Origin: Doryteuthis pealeii
Taxonomy: Eukaryota > Mollusca > Cephalopoda > Myopsida > Loliginidae
Assembly: GCA_023376005.1 (NCBI GenBank)
Contig: CM042145.1
Span: forward strand, 14,300,993 to 14,364,992
Direction of reading: 5' to 3'
Length of the DNA stretch: 64,000 bases
Position numbers and translations under genes: made by a program. The stretch's first letter is position 1; each line of letters starts with the position of its first letter. Below the pieces are notes generated by a model. The model was not told the origin of the DNA and searched no databases. It saw nothing but the letters and a program-made list of their open reading frames with translations. Below, piece by piece: positions 1 to 10,826 of this stretch.

Positions 1-565
1 TTGTCTTTTCCTTCCTCACCCACTAACATGTCTAGTTATGGCATATGTCAGTAAATTATTATAACTGAAATGTAACTGAGTAATGTAAAAGTAAAGAAAG
101 AAAAAATGAAACCAATGACTAAAACTTGCTCTTCTCTGGATGACGAATGTATTTATTACATTTCTATATAGTTTTTTTTTTTTTAGTCTTATTTTTAGTT
201 TTTTTTAACATTACCACAGAAATGATAGAGATCTTCTTTATTAAACTATTCTATACAAGCAACTATTACAATCTTTTCTTTTACTAATTTTTATTCGGAA
301 AGAAACAACCACCTTGTGTTTAAAAAAAAAAAAGTAATTTTCATTATATAAAAAAATAATGTTATTATCGTTCGTACAAATGTTATTGCTATGTTTGTTT
401 ATTTTACAGTTCATTTTATTAAGTAAATTAAAATTATCTATGCACACAGCGTGCATTAACACGAAAATGTTAAAGTACAATTAAGAAAACAGGAGTTATT
501 TTAATTATTGAAACTGAATCTTACAAAATTACTAGTAGTATAAAAATGTGATGTTTAACGTTTCT
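1..565. other. AT-rich non-coding sequence, no gene seen
   Basis: Low-complexity AT-rich sequence with poly-T runs. The short open frames here have no recognisable protein similarity and are rich in Asn, Ile and Phe, as expected of random AT-rich DNA. An acceptor-like pyrimidine tract ending in tacag at 571-575, just before the GABARAP start, could mean that an upstream 5'UTR exon lies to the left. I cannot identify one. Confidence 0.5.
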
Positions 566-570
566 TTTTA

Positions 571-575
571 TACAG
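571..575 (+). promoter_or_regulatory. possible splice acceptor in the GABARAP 5'UTR
   Basis: A pyrimidine-rich tract (tttctttttatacag) ends in AG about 86 bp before the GABARAP ATG. This would fit a 5'UTR intron, and would weigh against a simple retrocopy. It is only a motif match. Confidence 0.3.
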
Positions 576-661
576 GTGTGGTGAAGTGCAGAATAACTGA
601 AGAAAAGAATAATACAATCATTACTTTTTGCATTTTAAGTTGTTTGTCTTTAATGCCATAA

Positions 662-1015
<354 letters not shown>

Positions 1016-1541
1016 CATTTTTATCCACAACTAAATTAATTTTTTTTTTTTTTTTTTAAATTAAAAAAATGTTTTTTCTTGTTATAATAACGATTTACTC
1101 TTTATTATAGTAATTAACAAATATATGCACCCCAGGGTGCAAGTATTTAAGTTTTAATGTAATAAAATATATTAAATTAGAAAGGCTAATGAAACTAAAT
1201 AAAATGTAGATAAAAAGATTTTAAACAAGGGGTGGGTAATCGAAAAATAGAACAACTGAAAGTTACTCTTCCATCACTCCCATCTTTCATTGCTAAATTT
1301 TCCTAATTTAACTATTTAGTTAAACTAGGTAAAGAATGAAATTAAAGTTATTTCTTTTAAGATTTATCCCCGAGATTTTTGCTCGGATTCATTAAAATAA
1401 AACCAAAAAATTAGAAATCAATAATACTAAGCACATATTTATTAAAATCAAATCTTTGATATCAATATGCAAATTAGCCTTCCGTTCACACTGTAAACTG
1501 TTATTTTGTAGTATATATAAATACAATTGCATGTTATTAGT
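1016..1541. other. AT-rich 3' flank of GABARAP
   Basis: Poly-T/poly-A runs and AT-rich DNA with no recognisable coding or repeat family, apart from the candidate polyadenylation signal at 1161. Confidence 0.5.
1161..1166 (+). terminator. candidate polyadenylation signal for GABARAP
   Basis: An AATAAA hexamer lies about 145 bp after the stop codon in AT-rich sequence, a plausible distance for a short 3'UTR. Confidence 0.4.
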
Positions 1542-2598
1542 ATGTAGATATGGTCAACCGTGGCTTCGGCGTCTGGACCATTATATAATTAACGGCATCG
1601 ATCCCAGGGGGCCATCCCCCAGGCAACACCTGCCCCCTCGATTTAAAGGGCAGGGCTGAGTTCATTGCCCAGTGCCTGAGGCGCCCCCCTTGAGGGGGAA
1701 TGCCGATGGGATCGACGCAATTTTTCACCTGCCACTCCATGAGCTTCGGCTTGTGGTGGTCCCACGTTAATAGGGACCTTGTGCCTGACCCGTACAAGTG
1801 GGGTACGCGGTAAATATCGATATCAACAGTGGCTTCGGCCTCTGGACCATATATAATTACGGCGTCGATCCCAGGGGGCATCCCCCAGGCAACGCCTGCC
1901 CCTCGATTTAAAGGGGCAGGGCTGGGTTTATTGCCCAGTGTCTGAGGCGCCCCCTTGAGGGGGAATGCGACGGGATCGACGCAATTTTTCACCTGCCACT
2001 CCATGAGCTTCGGCTTGTGGGTGGTCCCACGTTAATAGGGACTTTGTGCCTGACCCGTACAAGTGGGGTACGCGGTAAATATCGTGTAGATATGGTCAAC
2101 AGTGGCTTCGGCCTCTGGACCATTGATATAATTAACGGCGTCGATCCCAGGGGCCATCCCCCCAGCAACACCTGCCCCCTCGATTTAAAGGGCAGGGCTG
2201 GGTTTATTGCCCAGTGCCTGAGGCGCCCCCCTTGAGGGGAATGCCGATGGGATCGACGCAATTTTCACCCGCCACCCCATGAGTCTCGTCTTGTGGGTGG
2301 TCCCACATGAATAGGGCCTTGTGCCTGACCCATACAAGTAGGGTACGTGGAAAATATCATGTAGATATGTCCAACATATCTAACTACCTGCCCCCTCGAT
2401 TTAAAGGGTCAGGGCTGGGTTTATTACCCAGTGCCTGAGGAGCACCTCTTGAGGGGGAATGCCAACAGGATCAACGCAATTTTTTTGCACCCATGAGTCT
2501 CGGCTTGTGGGTGGTCCCACATTAATAGGGCCTTGTGCCTAACCTGTACACGTAGGGTACGAGGTAAATACTAGTATGTAGATATGATCAACAGTAAT
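1542..2598 (+). repeat. head-to-tail tandem array of a GC-rich SINE-like repeat (family C), about 4 copies
   Basis: Four units of about 260-285 bp start at about 1542, 1820, 2085 and 2360, and the start of a fifth is at 2576. Each opens with tgtagatatggtcaacag, runs through hairpin-prone GC-rich segments (cgatcccaggggg, gggtttattgcccag, cgcccccttgaggggg, gcttcggcttgtgggtggtc) and ends near ggggtacgcggtaaatat. The GC content is far above the surroundings. Single copies of the family lie at 3748-3990 (-), 20041-20143 (+) and 28697-28968 (+). I see no tRNA or 5S promoter boxes, so its class is not established. Open frames across it have no family resemblance. Confidence 0.85.
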
Positions 2599-2740
2599 GT
2601 AAAACAATTTTATTATTAATTGAGGTTTGAATAAAAATAAAATCATGGAGAATGTGACCTTAATAACTAAGGGAATTGTGACTTGAGTAGTAATATAGTT
2701 TCGGTTACAGACAGAAAAACACACAATCTCCATTATAATA
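2599..2740 (-). pseudogene. LINE ORF2 C-terminal fragment (degenerate)
   Basis: The minus strand reads MEI..F(S)VCN.NY(I)T. This resembles the minus-strand LINE fragment at 40840-40985, which begins [20 protein letters not shown]. It is short, decayed and without a catalytic motif. Confidence 0.4.
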
Positions 2741-3113
2741 AGAAGATAGGATATATAACTGATTCTTATTCTGTTTTGTGAGTTATTGGTCGCTTACGTC
2801 ATACTTGACATGTAAATCTGCAACAGTACTGGTAAGCTTAGTTCAGAATAGAATAAAGAATCTTTCATTTTTAACTTTAATGTAATGAATAAACTGTAAC
2901 TGACAACTCAACGTTTTGGTTGCTTTCTTTCTATCACTAGAATCATTGTATTTCCATATTACTACTAAATTTCTTATTTCCCACAACATGATGGCTATGA
3001 TTTCATTCAACATTGTAAGCTGGAGCCTTCCAATCTCCACTGTAAATGTTAATATTGAATGTCTGCTAATGTTGAAATACAATAAATGTAATTGCTATCT
3101 ATCTGATAGTTTA

Positions 3114-3595
3114 TTTTATTTATTTATCTATTTATTTTTGTTTATTCATTTTTACAAATTAAATGAAGAATGACTCAACTTAGGAAATTAAGTGTAGCAG
3201 AGATGCTGATAAGTATGCATTCTGCGTCCCTGACGCATTAAAATCATATCCATGCATCCCAGTATTTTTCTTTTTTCTTGCCTCACCATTTCAAGCTAAC
3301 TGTAAATACATTTGAATAGTTTCTTAAAAACGAATTACACAGGATAGGTTACAAGGTAGGAGTTAGACGGCTTTAGTTGTTTCACCAGATCATAAATAAA
3401 AACCCTACAATCTAAACTTTCCTGGGAACTCATTCAAAGCAAATATATGTGTCCTAGGATGCACTAAATCAAAAAGCTATCAGCATCATTGTTATGGCCA
3501 TGATTTCATTTTGTTTATTTATCTATTTATTTTTTGTTTATTCATTTTTACAAATTAAATGAAGAATGACTCAACTTAGGAATTTAAGTGTAGAT
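3114..3595 (+). repeat. direct repeat pair, about 80 bp, 400 bp apart
   Basis: A segment containing tttatttatctatttatttt, tacaaattaaatgaag and aatgactcaacttagga occurs at 3114-3195 and again at 3514-3595 with very few differences. The DNA between holds no gene. This is a local duplication or the two ends of an unrecognised element. Confidence 0.7.
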
Positions 3596-3747
3596 ATAGA
3601 AATATGACAAAACTTAAAAGTGTATTTCTTTTGAAATGTAGAAATAAAGGAGAATAAAAGGAAAACTTAAAATGGGAAGTTACAGGATTCTTTCCTCTTT
3701 TTTTTTCTGTCTTAGAGGATGTACTGAAAAAGGGCTATTTATTATGC

Positions 3748-3990
3748 ATCCCATGTATGTGGGTTGGACACAAGGTTCTATTAATGTGGGACCACCCACA
3801 AACTGAAGCTCATGGGATGGCAAGCACAAAAGATGCGTGGATCCCGTCAGCATTCCTTCTCAAGGGGGGGCACCTCAGGCACTGAGAAATAAACCCAGCC
3901 CTGCCCCTTTAAATCAACGGGGTAGGTATTACCTGTGGGGTTGGCCATCTGGGATCATGCCATTAATTACTTTAACGATCCATACGTAGA
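3748..3990 (-). repeat. single copy of SINE-like family C, reverse orientation
   Basis: The reverse complement matches units of the 1542-2598 array: gggaccacccacaa, the gggggcacctcaggcactg core, aaacccagccctgcccc and the terminal hairpin segment. It is diverged and slightly shortened at its head. Confidence 0.75.
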
Positions 3991-4165
3991 AATCAAACTA
4001 TTCTCTCTCAAGCTATGGGTAAATAGTAGGGCAGATTGTTACGGCAATCAGTCTAAGAGAAGAAAAGCTCTGAATTTAAACCAGCTGTACTCCACTTAAA
4101 AAACGATCCAGACGCGAAAGCCACTGGACACGTTTTTCTTCCTCTTCTTCTGACTTTTGCTGAGG
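3991..4165 (+). repeat. tRNA-derived SINE family A, 3' half
   Basis: Carries the body of family A: ctctcaagctatgggtaaat, agtagggcaga, a gap-like 'ggcaatcagtctaagagaag' and 'gctctgaatttaaaccagct'. The tRNA-like head is missing. Confidence 0.65.
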
Positions 4166-4949
4166 CAACAGATGTGGTGTGTAAAACCTTTTGCCGGACC
4201 GAGGGATCTCTGCACATATCTGCTCATTATCTTTGCACATTTTGTCTTTCGTTTTCTCTGGCCATGGTTGTCAGTGTTGTCTGCAAACTTAAGACCTTCC
4301 AATCATTGTGTCCGTCATACTGCCTCGGGGCAACCCCGCCAAAAGGTAAACAATTAATAAACAAGAGAGTGCAACAAAGACAAGACAAAGATAGAGTAAG
4401 GTGAACATTCAAAACCAATGGCAAAGAGATGGTACAGGACTCCAATGCTTCATTCTCATTCTTCTTATTTGGTCATCCTTCCTATCTTCTATTATGTACG
4501 GTCCAACCGAGAGGGGGGGGAGCCCCCTCTCTGTCCACTGTCAGGTCTACTTTAAGTTGATCTGGTCTGCTCTATCTGGTCTGCCGGATCTAAACTCTCT
4601 AACTCACTGACTTTTAAATTTTCCCCCTTGCCAATTCTCGTTTCTACTCTCAGTCGTTCTCGTTTCATACGGGATTTTAAAATCTTTTGTTTAAGAAGAG
4701 ACCACCAACATTGGTCAGATTTATTGCCATCTTGACCTCCAACTAATTTCCAACTTTGCCTAAAGCCAGACATTTTGACTCTACCTTATTTTAATGGTCC
4801 TCCTGACTCCTATGACACCTATACCTACATAAACTTATGTATACACATACATACACACGCACACACATATATACATGTATACACATACATGTACCTATAT
4901 GGGGCCTTAATCTCATATACTGCTTATTTATATAACTAACTACTACTAC

Positions 4950-4992
<43 letters not shown>

Positions 4993-5040
4993 TGTGTACA
5001 CCCAATTGTATCGTGCACCGATGCGTTGTGTCATAGGTGA
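4166..5040. other. unclassified repeat-like segment with a 73-codon minus-strand frame, then microsatellite
   Basis: On the minus strand 4773-4552 is open (73 codons, starting MSGFRQSWKLVGGQDGNKSD, Lys/Arg/Glu-rich). It resembles no family I know. The higher GC content and a run of G's nearby suggest part of a retroelement, but this is unproven. From about 4830 to 5000 there are interleaved (CA)n and (TA)n microsatellites. Confidence 0.35.
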
Positions 5041-5770
5041 CTGCTAGGATTCACCAAGCTCAGGACAGCAATGATCCCTCTGCTTCTGACCATCCACCCT
5101 TTGCTTTCTCTCTTTCTCTCTCATCAGCGGTCCCACGAGGTGATAAGTAAGCCATGTAGTGTTGTATCGCAGACCCAAGGCAGTGATGACAGCTTGCCTC
5201 TTACCCCTATATTTAGGAACATAGAGCCTTTGACTGGGAAATTACTACTGCTATTATTAACATTTGGACAAGGCACAGAACTTTGTTACCATGAGGATTT
5301 GATTTACACAAACAAATTCCCATAGCAGGCAACCTAACTTCCTTACTTACCATTACTGACCTTCTGTAATAGAAGTGACAGTGACTTACCGTGAGCTAAA
5401 CGCGTTCGCTGTCTCGCGTGTCAATCTACTCTCTTGAGAGCTGTTCACCAAATTGCCATTTTTATGCTGCAGACTTATTTGCATAAGATGGCAGCACACA
5501 TTAAAAAAAAAACAGGTGAGTGGACGTGGGGGGGGGGATAGTTCTCCTACAGGCTTTGCATGCATATTGATTGAACGTAACCTGCTAGCTCTGTTACAGT
5601 GCGTGACAATGAAGGACTTGATACCCTGTTATAGTCTTTACTTCTTGTGTGTACTGAAGGTTTTGTGTGGTGGGGTGGATAACAGAATCTGATCTAAAGT
5701 AAGAAATCAAAGATTGTGAATTTACAAGATTATTGCAGCAGCTTCATTTTTTTTTTTTTCTATTAAACCA
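5041..5770. other. non-coding sequence, no gene recognised
   Basis: Mixed-composition DNA with a pyrimidine stretch near 5105-5130 and G and T homopolymer runs. No coding or repeat family could be named. Confidence 0.4.
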
Positions 5771-5799
5771 TACTGTTACACCTTGTCTGACCTAACTTG

Positions 5800-6012
5800 A
5801 ATTCTTTGAACTTTACCAAATACTTCATCACCATTGTCCCTAGTCCACTCTGACCTGGAGTGGTAGTAACTGTTAGGGTCTCATCTATGGGTTAAATAGA
5901 AAAATGTATTTATAAAAAAATTGTATTATCCATTAAGAATTGATTTATTTCAAAACTTTATCGGCTTTAAATAACCCACTGAGGTTGATATGCCGTAAAA
6001 CCAAACCAAACC
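5800..6012 (+). repeat. SINE family F copy
   Basis: Contains the family F core in forward orientation (ccactctgacctggagtggt, gttagggtctcatctatggg) and the shared tail (gttgatatgccgtaaaacc followed by AAACC repeats). Other copies are at 9097-9440, 21340-21840, and on both flanks of the minisatellite at 55690-59850. Confidence 0.75.
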
Positions 6013-6042
6013 AAATTTACCAAATACTAGCCTTCATGTTTT

Positions 6043-6562
6043 GGTAATTTATGAGGAAGTGCATCCCAGTCTCATGCCTCAGAAATTGCTACCCAGTGAC
6101 TATTAAAATAACGTCCCCAGCTATGTCATCTCGGTGGTGTTACTTGAAAGAAAACAACCAACTTAGGGCGTTAAATGTATTTTAGGGGGGGGGGCTTCTC
6201 TTTTTTTGTCGTAATTCTTATTTATTTATCGTAATTTGTTTAGAAATTTATTTATAGAAATTTGTCGTAATTCTTGTTTATTTATAGAAATTTGTTTTAA
6301 TTTTTGTTTAGATATGAAGATGGATATCTATCTATCTACCTCAATTTGTTCATTTTTTACTTTGTTTATATATATCTATCCACTCATCTCATTTATTCAT
6401 AAAGAGAAGCCCACCTCCTCTAAAATACATTTAACGCCCTAAGTTTGTTGTTTTCTTTCAAGTAACACCGTCGAGACAACATAGCTGGGGACGTTATTTT
6501 AACAGTCACCGGGTAGCAATTTCTGAGGCAGGAGACCGGGACGCACTTCCTCATAAATTACC
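6043..6562. mobile_element. foldback MITE, GG...CC termini, 8-bp target duplication
   Basis: Inverted arms of about 150-160 bp (starting ggtaatttatgaggaagtg, ending cacttcctcataaattacc) flank an AT-rich centre. The 8 bp catgtttt lie directly before (6035-6042) and directly after (6563-6570), as a target-site duplication would. It has no coding capacity. It sits about 340 bp upstream of the FKRP start codon and could affect its promoter or 5'UTR intron. Confidence 0.85.
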
Positions 6563-6825
6563 CATGTTTTTATACATGTAACAATTATTTGTTCGTTATG
6601 TGCCTATTTGTATATTTTCCTTGTACATTAAAAGTTTTTTTTTTTTTTTTGTAGTAAATATCCGTCATTGTAGCCTCATGTCTACCTTCTCTCTGCCACT
6701 GCTAGTTATTACATTTTATTCCCCTCCATTAATTAGGGGACTAACTCCTTTACTTAAATTTTTAAAACCAATTTTTTTTTTTTCATATGATTTTGAAACT
6801 TATTAAAACAGACAAATTTCTTTTT

Positions 6826-6828
6826 CAG
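6826..6828 (+). promoter_or_regulatory. likely splice acceptor before the FKRP coding exon
   Basis: The tract aaatttctttttcag lies about 72 bp upstream of the FKRP ATG and is a good acceptor, so a 5'UTR intron is likely. A 4-codon upstream reading frame (atgttcaccgaataa) follows at 6842. Confidence 0.5.
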
Positions 6829-6900
6829 GTTTGAGTATCAAATGTTCACCGAATAATTTCACCTTGTGGAAGCCTTGATGGTTAGGAGAAGGGCGACATC

Positions 6901-8406
6901 ATGCGACAGGTATGCATGCTCACGCGTTGTCAGCTACTTCTGTGCATTGGACTCTTAGTGAATGTCATCATATTTTTGTATCTGCTTAAGATTCAAAATG
7001 ATCTGCAAAATGGTCGTCTACATAACAGCGATGCCAACAAAGTCGAAAGAGTCCAGTACACAGGCCTCACCGATTCCATAACCTTGGTTATTCGGGAATT
7101 TGAAGATTTTGAAAATTATGTGACTGCCACAGTGAAGTCAATAATAGACGTTCTGCCCGATTTGCAGGTGATAATCATTGCAGACCAACATCCGTATCCG
7201 CCGCTTATGTTAAAAGAATTTCCTAACGTCCGTCTCGTAGTCTTACAGTCTAATGCCGATCAGTCATGGTCCTTGTCACTTCCGCAGACCTATATAAAAT
7301 CCCACTTTTTGCTACTTCTGCCCGATGCTGTTGAATTGATAAATCCCAGTAATCTCTTGGGAGCCTTGTTTTATCTTAAACAACATTCTTATTTGTCATC
7401 GCTTGCTCTAACGACTGGCCGTGACCATGCTACCTGCTTAGATCTGCATGTCGATCTGAAGCGTTGGACGCTAATCTATGAAACAACTGGCCCGCATCAG
7501 GAGTGCGATGCGGTCGTCGGTGAACATGCCATTCTTACTCGCACGGATAAGTTCCTTGAGTTTCCGTTTGCATTTTCCAGGCCGCTAGCCACCTCGTTCT
7601 ACATTCAAGCCGCTCTTCGTCGATGGAAAAGCTTCATTTACCGAGAGCCAGTGCTTGTGAGCAACCGTATCTTGTTTACCGACCCGCACAACAAGTGGAA
7701 ACACAAGAAGCAAATGGGAACAAGACTGAGAAACCTGTATAAGTTGCTGCAAATCAAAAAGGTGGTCCTTCCTGGAGATGGACACACAATGTGGTATGGA
7801 TGCACGAAAGAAACTTCTCGGTGCTTTGGCACGGTTATAAATGACATGCCAGATTATATCTACAATGGGAAATGGACACCTCCCTGTTGTTTAGAGGCTC
7901 TTCGAATCACGTCAAAACACGTGTTTCAAATTCTTGATAATTGTAAAGTACGTTACTGGCTTGAAGGAGGGAGTCTGTTGGGTGCTGCGCGAAGCGGGGA
8001 TATCATTCCCTGGGATTATGACATAGATATCGGTATTTATCGGGACGACATTAGCAAGTGTCAGCCACTAGTTGAATGTGAAAAGGAGAAGTTTGTTGAT
8101 CCTGAAGGATTTTTATGGGAAAAAGCTACGGAGGGAGAATTTTTCCGTGTCCAATACAGCAGTTCCAATCATATGCATGTTGACATTTTCCCATTTTATT
8201 CCAAAAATGGTACAATGACCAAAGACACTTGGATTCAGACACACAGACAAGATACTGAATTTCCAGAAAGATTTCTGAATCCACTAACTAAAATTCCATT
8301 TTCTGGTTTAATGGTATCGGCACCAAATAACATACGGGAATTTCTTGAGCTGAAGTTTGGGAAAGGTGTTATTGAAAACCCCAAATATCCCAATGCTGAT
8401 AGGTAA
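6901..8406 (+). CDS. FKRP: fukutin-related protein, ribitol-5-phosphate transferase
   Basis: Encodes a complete 501-residue FKRP (human about 495). The family adds ribitol 5-phosphate from CDP-ribitol to the matriglycan-bearing core of alpha-dystroglycan in the Golgi. Residues 9-28 form a hydrophobic type II membrane anchor. The stem/regulatory domain follows, then the catalytic nucleotidyltransferase-fold domain. Cys301, Cys308, Cys329 and Cys330 have the spacing of the family's zinc-finger loop. LEGGSLLGAARSGDIIPWDY precedes the metal-binding acidic cluster (Asp372, Asp374, Asp376), and a H-x-H-x-D-I-F segment lies near 424-430. The end, SAPNNIREFLELKFG followed by VIENPKYPN, matches the family C-terminus, so the TAA at 8404-8406 is the natural stop. 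The AG/GTAATT there looks like a donor but need not be used. A single coding exon is usual for FKRP. The nearest AATAAA on this strand was not assigned. Confidence 0.95.
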   Translation: MRQVCMLTRCQLLLCIGLLVNVIIFLYLLKIQNDLQNGRLHNSDANKVERVQYTGLTDSITLVIREFEDFENYVTATVKSIIDVLPDLQVIIIADQHPYPPLMLKEFPNVRLVVLQSNADQSWSLSLPQTYIKSHFLLLLPDAVELINPSNLLGALFYLKQHSYLSSLALTTGRDHATCLDLHVDLKRWTLIYETTGPHQECDAVVGEHAILTRTDKFLEFPFAFSRPLATSFYIQAALRRWKSFIYREPVLVSNRILFTDPHNKWKHKKQMGTRLRNLYKLLQIKKVVLPGDGHTMWYGCTKETSRCFGTVINDMPDYIYNGKWTPPCCLEALRITSKHVFQILDNCKVRYWLEGGSLLGAARSGDIIPWDYDIDIGIYRDDISKCQPLVECEKEKFVDPEGFLWEKATEGEFFRVQYSSSNHMHVDIFPFYSKNGTMTKDTWIQTHRQDTEFPERFLNPLTKIPFSGLMVSAPNNIREFLELKFGKGVIENPKYPNADR

Positions 8407-9096
8407 TTCAAACTTCGTAAAAACAAAACAAAAAACATCTTGATTATTATGAAGATTATCCATTCCTTTTTTTCTTTTTTTTTCATTTCATTTTCTTTAT
8501 GAATTAGTTTGTTTAGAAAAACATATATCACTAAAGTTTCATCTTTAGGATTGCTTTAATATGGAATGAAGAAATTACATATGAATAGACTATTTATTTG
8601 GACTGTACACTCATGCAAATGTGGAGTTTATAATCATACTAGAAAAAATGTAACCCATTGGGTCACCCATTCAGCTCTAGGTAGATAATTGAGATTAGGG
8701 AAAAGGGAGTTAGCAAATTAAATAAAATTAAAAAAACGAACAAAACCTTAAAATCATTTTGTGAAATTTAACATAGAAATACAATTCAAATTCTCCCGGA
8801 TCTCTCTCTCTCTTTCTCTCCCCGCCTCCAGAGAAACTAACATTATATAATGAGGAGGTAGTCAAGAGATACATAGAGGGGAAGAAAGTGATAGACAGAG
8901 TAAAGTAAGAGATTGGTCATTTTTTTTACTTAATTGCAAATTATGACTAATTAGAATCAATTAAAACTGAATTTTTTTTCAAACATAATTCAATCCTAAA
9001 AGTAAGGAATAATTTAGTATAACTTTCTTATCATTAAACTAAACAGTAGCCTTTAGGAAGTAAAAGTTGATTAACTCAGCTTTAGTATAATAATAG
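8407..9096. other. AT-rich 3' flank of FKRP
   Basis: AT-rich sequence with a short (CT)n run near 8802-8822. No gene or named repeat. Confidence 0.5.
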
Positions 9097-9440
9097 ATGA
9101 TTGATTGATTGAATTTAACAGCATGTCAACCAGTCTGGGGTTATTTTAGGTTAGGGAATTGTGTTCATTGTATGTTCATATTTACATTTTTGTGTAGTTG
9201 TTTTTTTAAGAGGTTTGTTTTTCACATTATCAAATATGAATAATTTTGAAAATAGATGGGACCCTAACAGGTACTACCACTCCAGGTCAAAGTGGACCTG
9301 GGAGTAATGGCAATGAAGGTGTACTCCACACTCCCCAGATCTCCTGAACTGAGTCCTCACTGTCATGTAATTTAGTGTGATACCCAGGCACTCCAATACT
9401 TCAATAAGCTCACTTTAAAAAAAATCTCCAATGACTATGT
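9097..9440 (-). repeat. SINE family F, unexpanded copy (source-type of the 55.7-59.6 kb minisatellite)
   Basis: In plus-strand order: gattgattgattgaatttaa, catgtcaaccagtctggggt, ggttagggaattgtgttcat, tacatttttgtgtagttg, then agatgggaccctaacaggta, ctaccactccaggtcaaagt and ggacctgggagtaatggcaa. The same blocks flank the minisatellite at 55690-59850, but here the middle block occurs once. It therefore shows the pre-expansion structure. Confidence 0.8.
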
Positions 9441-9539
9441 TGTCTCAATATTACTTGCTTCTGTGTCAAGCAAGAAAAGAAAGAGAATTGTTTTTTTTTT
9501 TGTTGTTGGGGGTGGGGGTCTTAGCCCTCTGCATGGGAT

Positions 9540-9722
9540 ACTGTCAGCATAACACATGTGAGCAGAAAACAGCATAGCTCACATGACTTTTGGAAACATT
9601 TTTTCACGCTCAGAGTTGCTGAGGCCTGGAATAAACTGCCTGCATCTATTGTAGGCTGCCAAAACACTATCTTTCAAAACTTCCATGCTTCCTGTAATTT
9701 GACAACACTACACTTGATATCA
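9540..9722 (+). pseudogene. LINE ORF2 C-terminal fragment
   Basis: The forward frame reads FFTLRVAEAWNKLPASIVGC. This is the hallmark end of CR1/Jockey-like reverse transcriptase ORFs (consensus like FFS.RVV..WN.LP..VV). There is no start or catalytic core. A second copy lies on the minus strand at 40500-40985. Confidence 0.65.
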
Positions 9723-9723
9723 G

Positions 9724-9890
9724 CCAGCTTAGCTCAGTCGGGTAGAGTGTCAGCCAAGGAACCACAAGGTTCCGGGTTTGATACCGGCCCTCGCCAACTC
9801 AGTGTATGAGTAGCACAGGGATCTGTACAGTAAAGTAAGTGATTGTAGGTGTGGCGCTCCACCTCAGATGCAACCCCCCCCCACACACAA
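9724..9890 (+). repeat. tRNA-derived SINE family B, forward copy
   Basis: The head looks like a tRNA: A-box-like tagctcagtcgggtagagtg (9730-9749) and B-box-like ggttccgggtttgatacc (9769-9786). The body is family-specific (cgccaactcagtgtatgag, tagcacagggatctg, gtggcgctccacctcagatg). It is not a functional tRNA gene, because the acceptor and anticodon stems do not close. Other copies: 15612-15800, 24790-24935, 26386-26612, 37905-38152, 39303-39750, 49575-49660, 61660-61860. Confidence 0.8.
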
Positions 9891-10274
9891 TCAATGAGCT
9901 GCTCTGCCATGTGCCCATGATCTTAATTGTAATAAAAGGTGAAGAATATATGGTAAATATTAAAAAAGAAAATTATTTTCATGACCTCCCACCGAAGGGG
10001 AGCTTCCAGTGAGGATTGAACTCGCTACTCATTAATAATGGTAAATATGAAATGCTTGAGTAATTTAAAGTTCAAAATGGCTTTATCAAAAAAAAAAAAA
10101 AAAAAAAAAAATTAGAAAATGAAATCTTTTATTTCATGGGGAGTGATTTCAAGAGATCTATGAAATATCTGGTGAGACACGGGGGAAGTGCTGAGTAATT
10201 TGACAAATGGTAAGATCAATCAATCAATCAATCTGCTTAAATCCTCAATTCTTGACCTTTGACCTACTGACTAT

Positions 10275-10440
10275 TTCCAGTCCCAGAAGGTCATCCCTCT
10301 GAGCAAGGTAGGGGTCAGATTTATTGCCTAACCCCTGGGGCACCTCCATTAAGAAGAATCTCAAGGGGTCTAGACAAATTTTGTATCTGCCCCCTACACC
10401 CAAACAGAAATTTGATTTCTGGGGTCTCCTGGTATTAAAC
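10275..10440 (+). repeat. diverged copy of SINE-like family C
   Basis: Shares the order of the family C core: gtcatccctctgagcaagg, ggggtcagatttattgcct, ggggcacctccattaagaag, caaggggtctagacaaattt, tctgccccctacacccaaac. It is about 30% or more diverged by eye. Confidence 0.45.
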
Positions 10441-10826
10441 CAACTTTGTTTGAAATTCTACCACCACAAAGTGCAGAGGTGAAAAAAAAAACAAATTTAT
10501 CCGTTCCCTAAACTTTTGGGTAACACCTTGTATAAATTATTTTTTTGTCCAATGTGTTGGTGTAATACTTTTCTATTCCTTTGTTTCAAAAGATATCTGA
10601 TGTTTTTTGATTTTAAAAATGACTACTTGCTAGTATCTAGCTGTGCTGTATAATAATATCCCCCTCCCTTTTCTGATGGAATATTCCGCTAGAGTCCAAT
10701 TAGAATGGCAGCTATCAAGGTGTACCTTTTTTTTTTTAATATAAATATATATATATTCCAGATATAATATATAAACAGTTGCACCAAAAAATCAAAATAT
10801 CTAAATATATTTTTAATTTTATTTGT

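Noticed and set aside
1537..2261. Long open frames over the family C array (e.g. 155 codons, minus)
   Set aside because: The same peptide recurs with each repeat unit and shifts frame between units. It reflects GC-rich repeat composition, not a gene.
4552..4773. Novel 73-codon gene on the minus strand
   Set aside because: No recognisable motif, repeat-like surroundings and no supported start or splice signals. Kept only as an unclassified segment.
6879..6901. Alternative FKRP starts upstream (ATG at 6842 and 6879)
   Set aside because: 6842 ends after four codons. 6879 is out of frame with the FKRP sequence. ATG 6901 is directly followed by the expected membrane anchor.
8399..8406. FKRP coding exon continuing through the AG/GTAATT donor-like site
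   Set aside because: The protein already reaches the normal FKRP C-terminus (VIENPKYPN) and the next codon is TAA.
9724..9790. tRNA gene
   Set aside because: A and B boxes are present but the stems do not close, and the sequence continues into a SINE body repeated many times. The same applies to 17174, 51293, 54803 and 55302.
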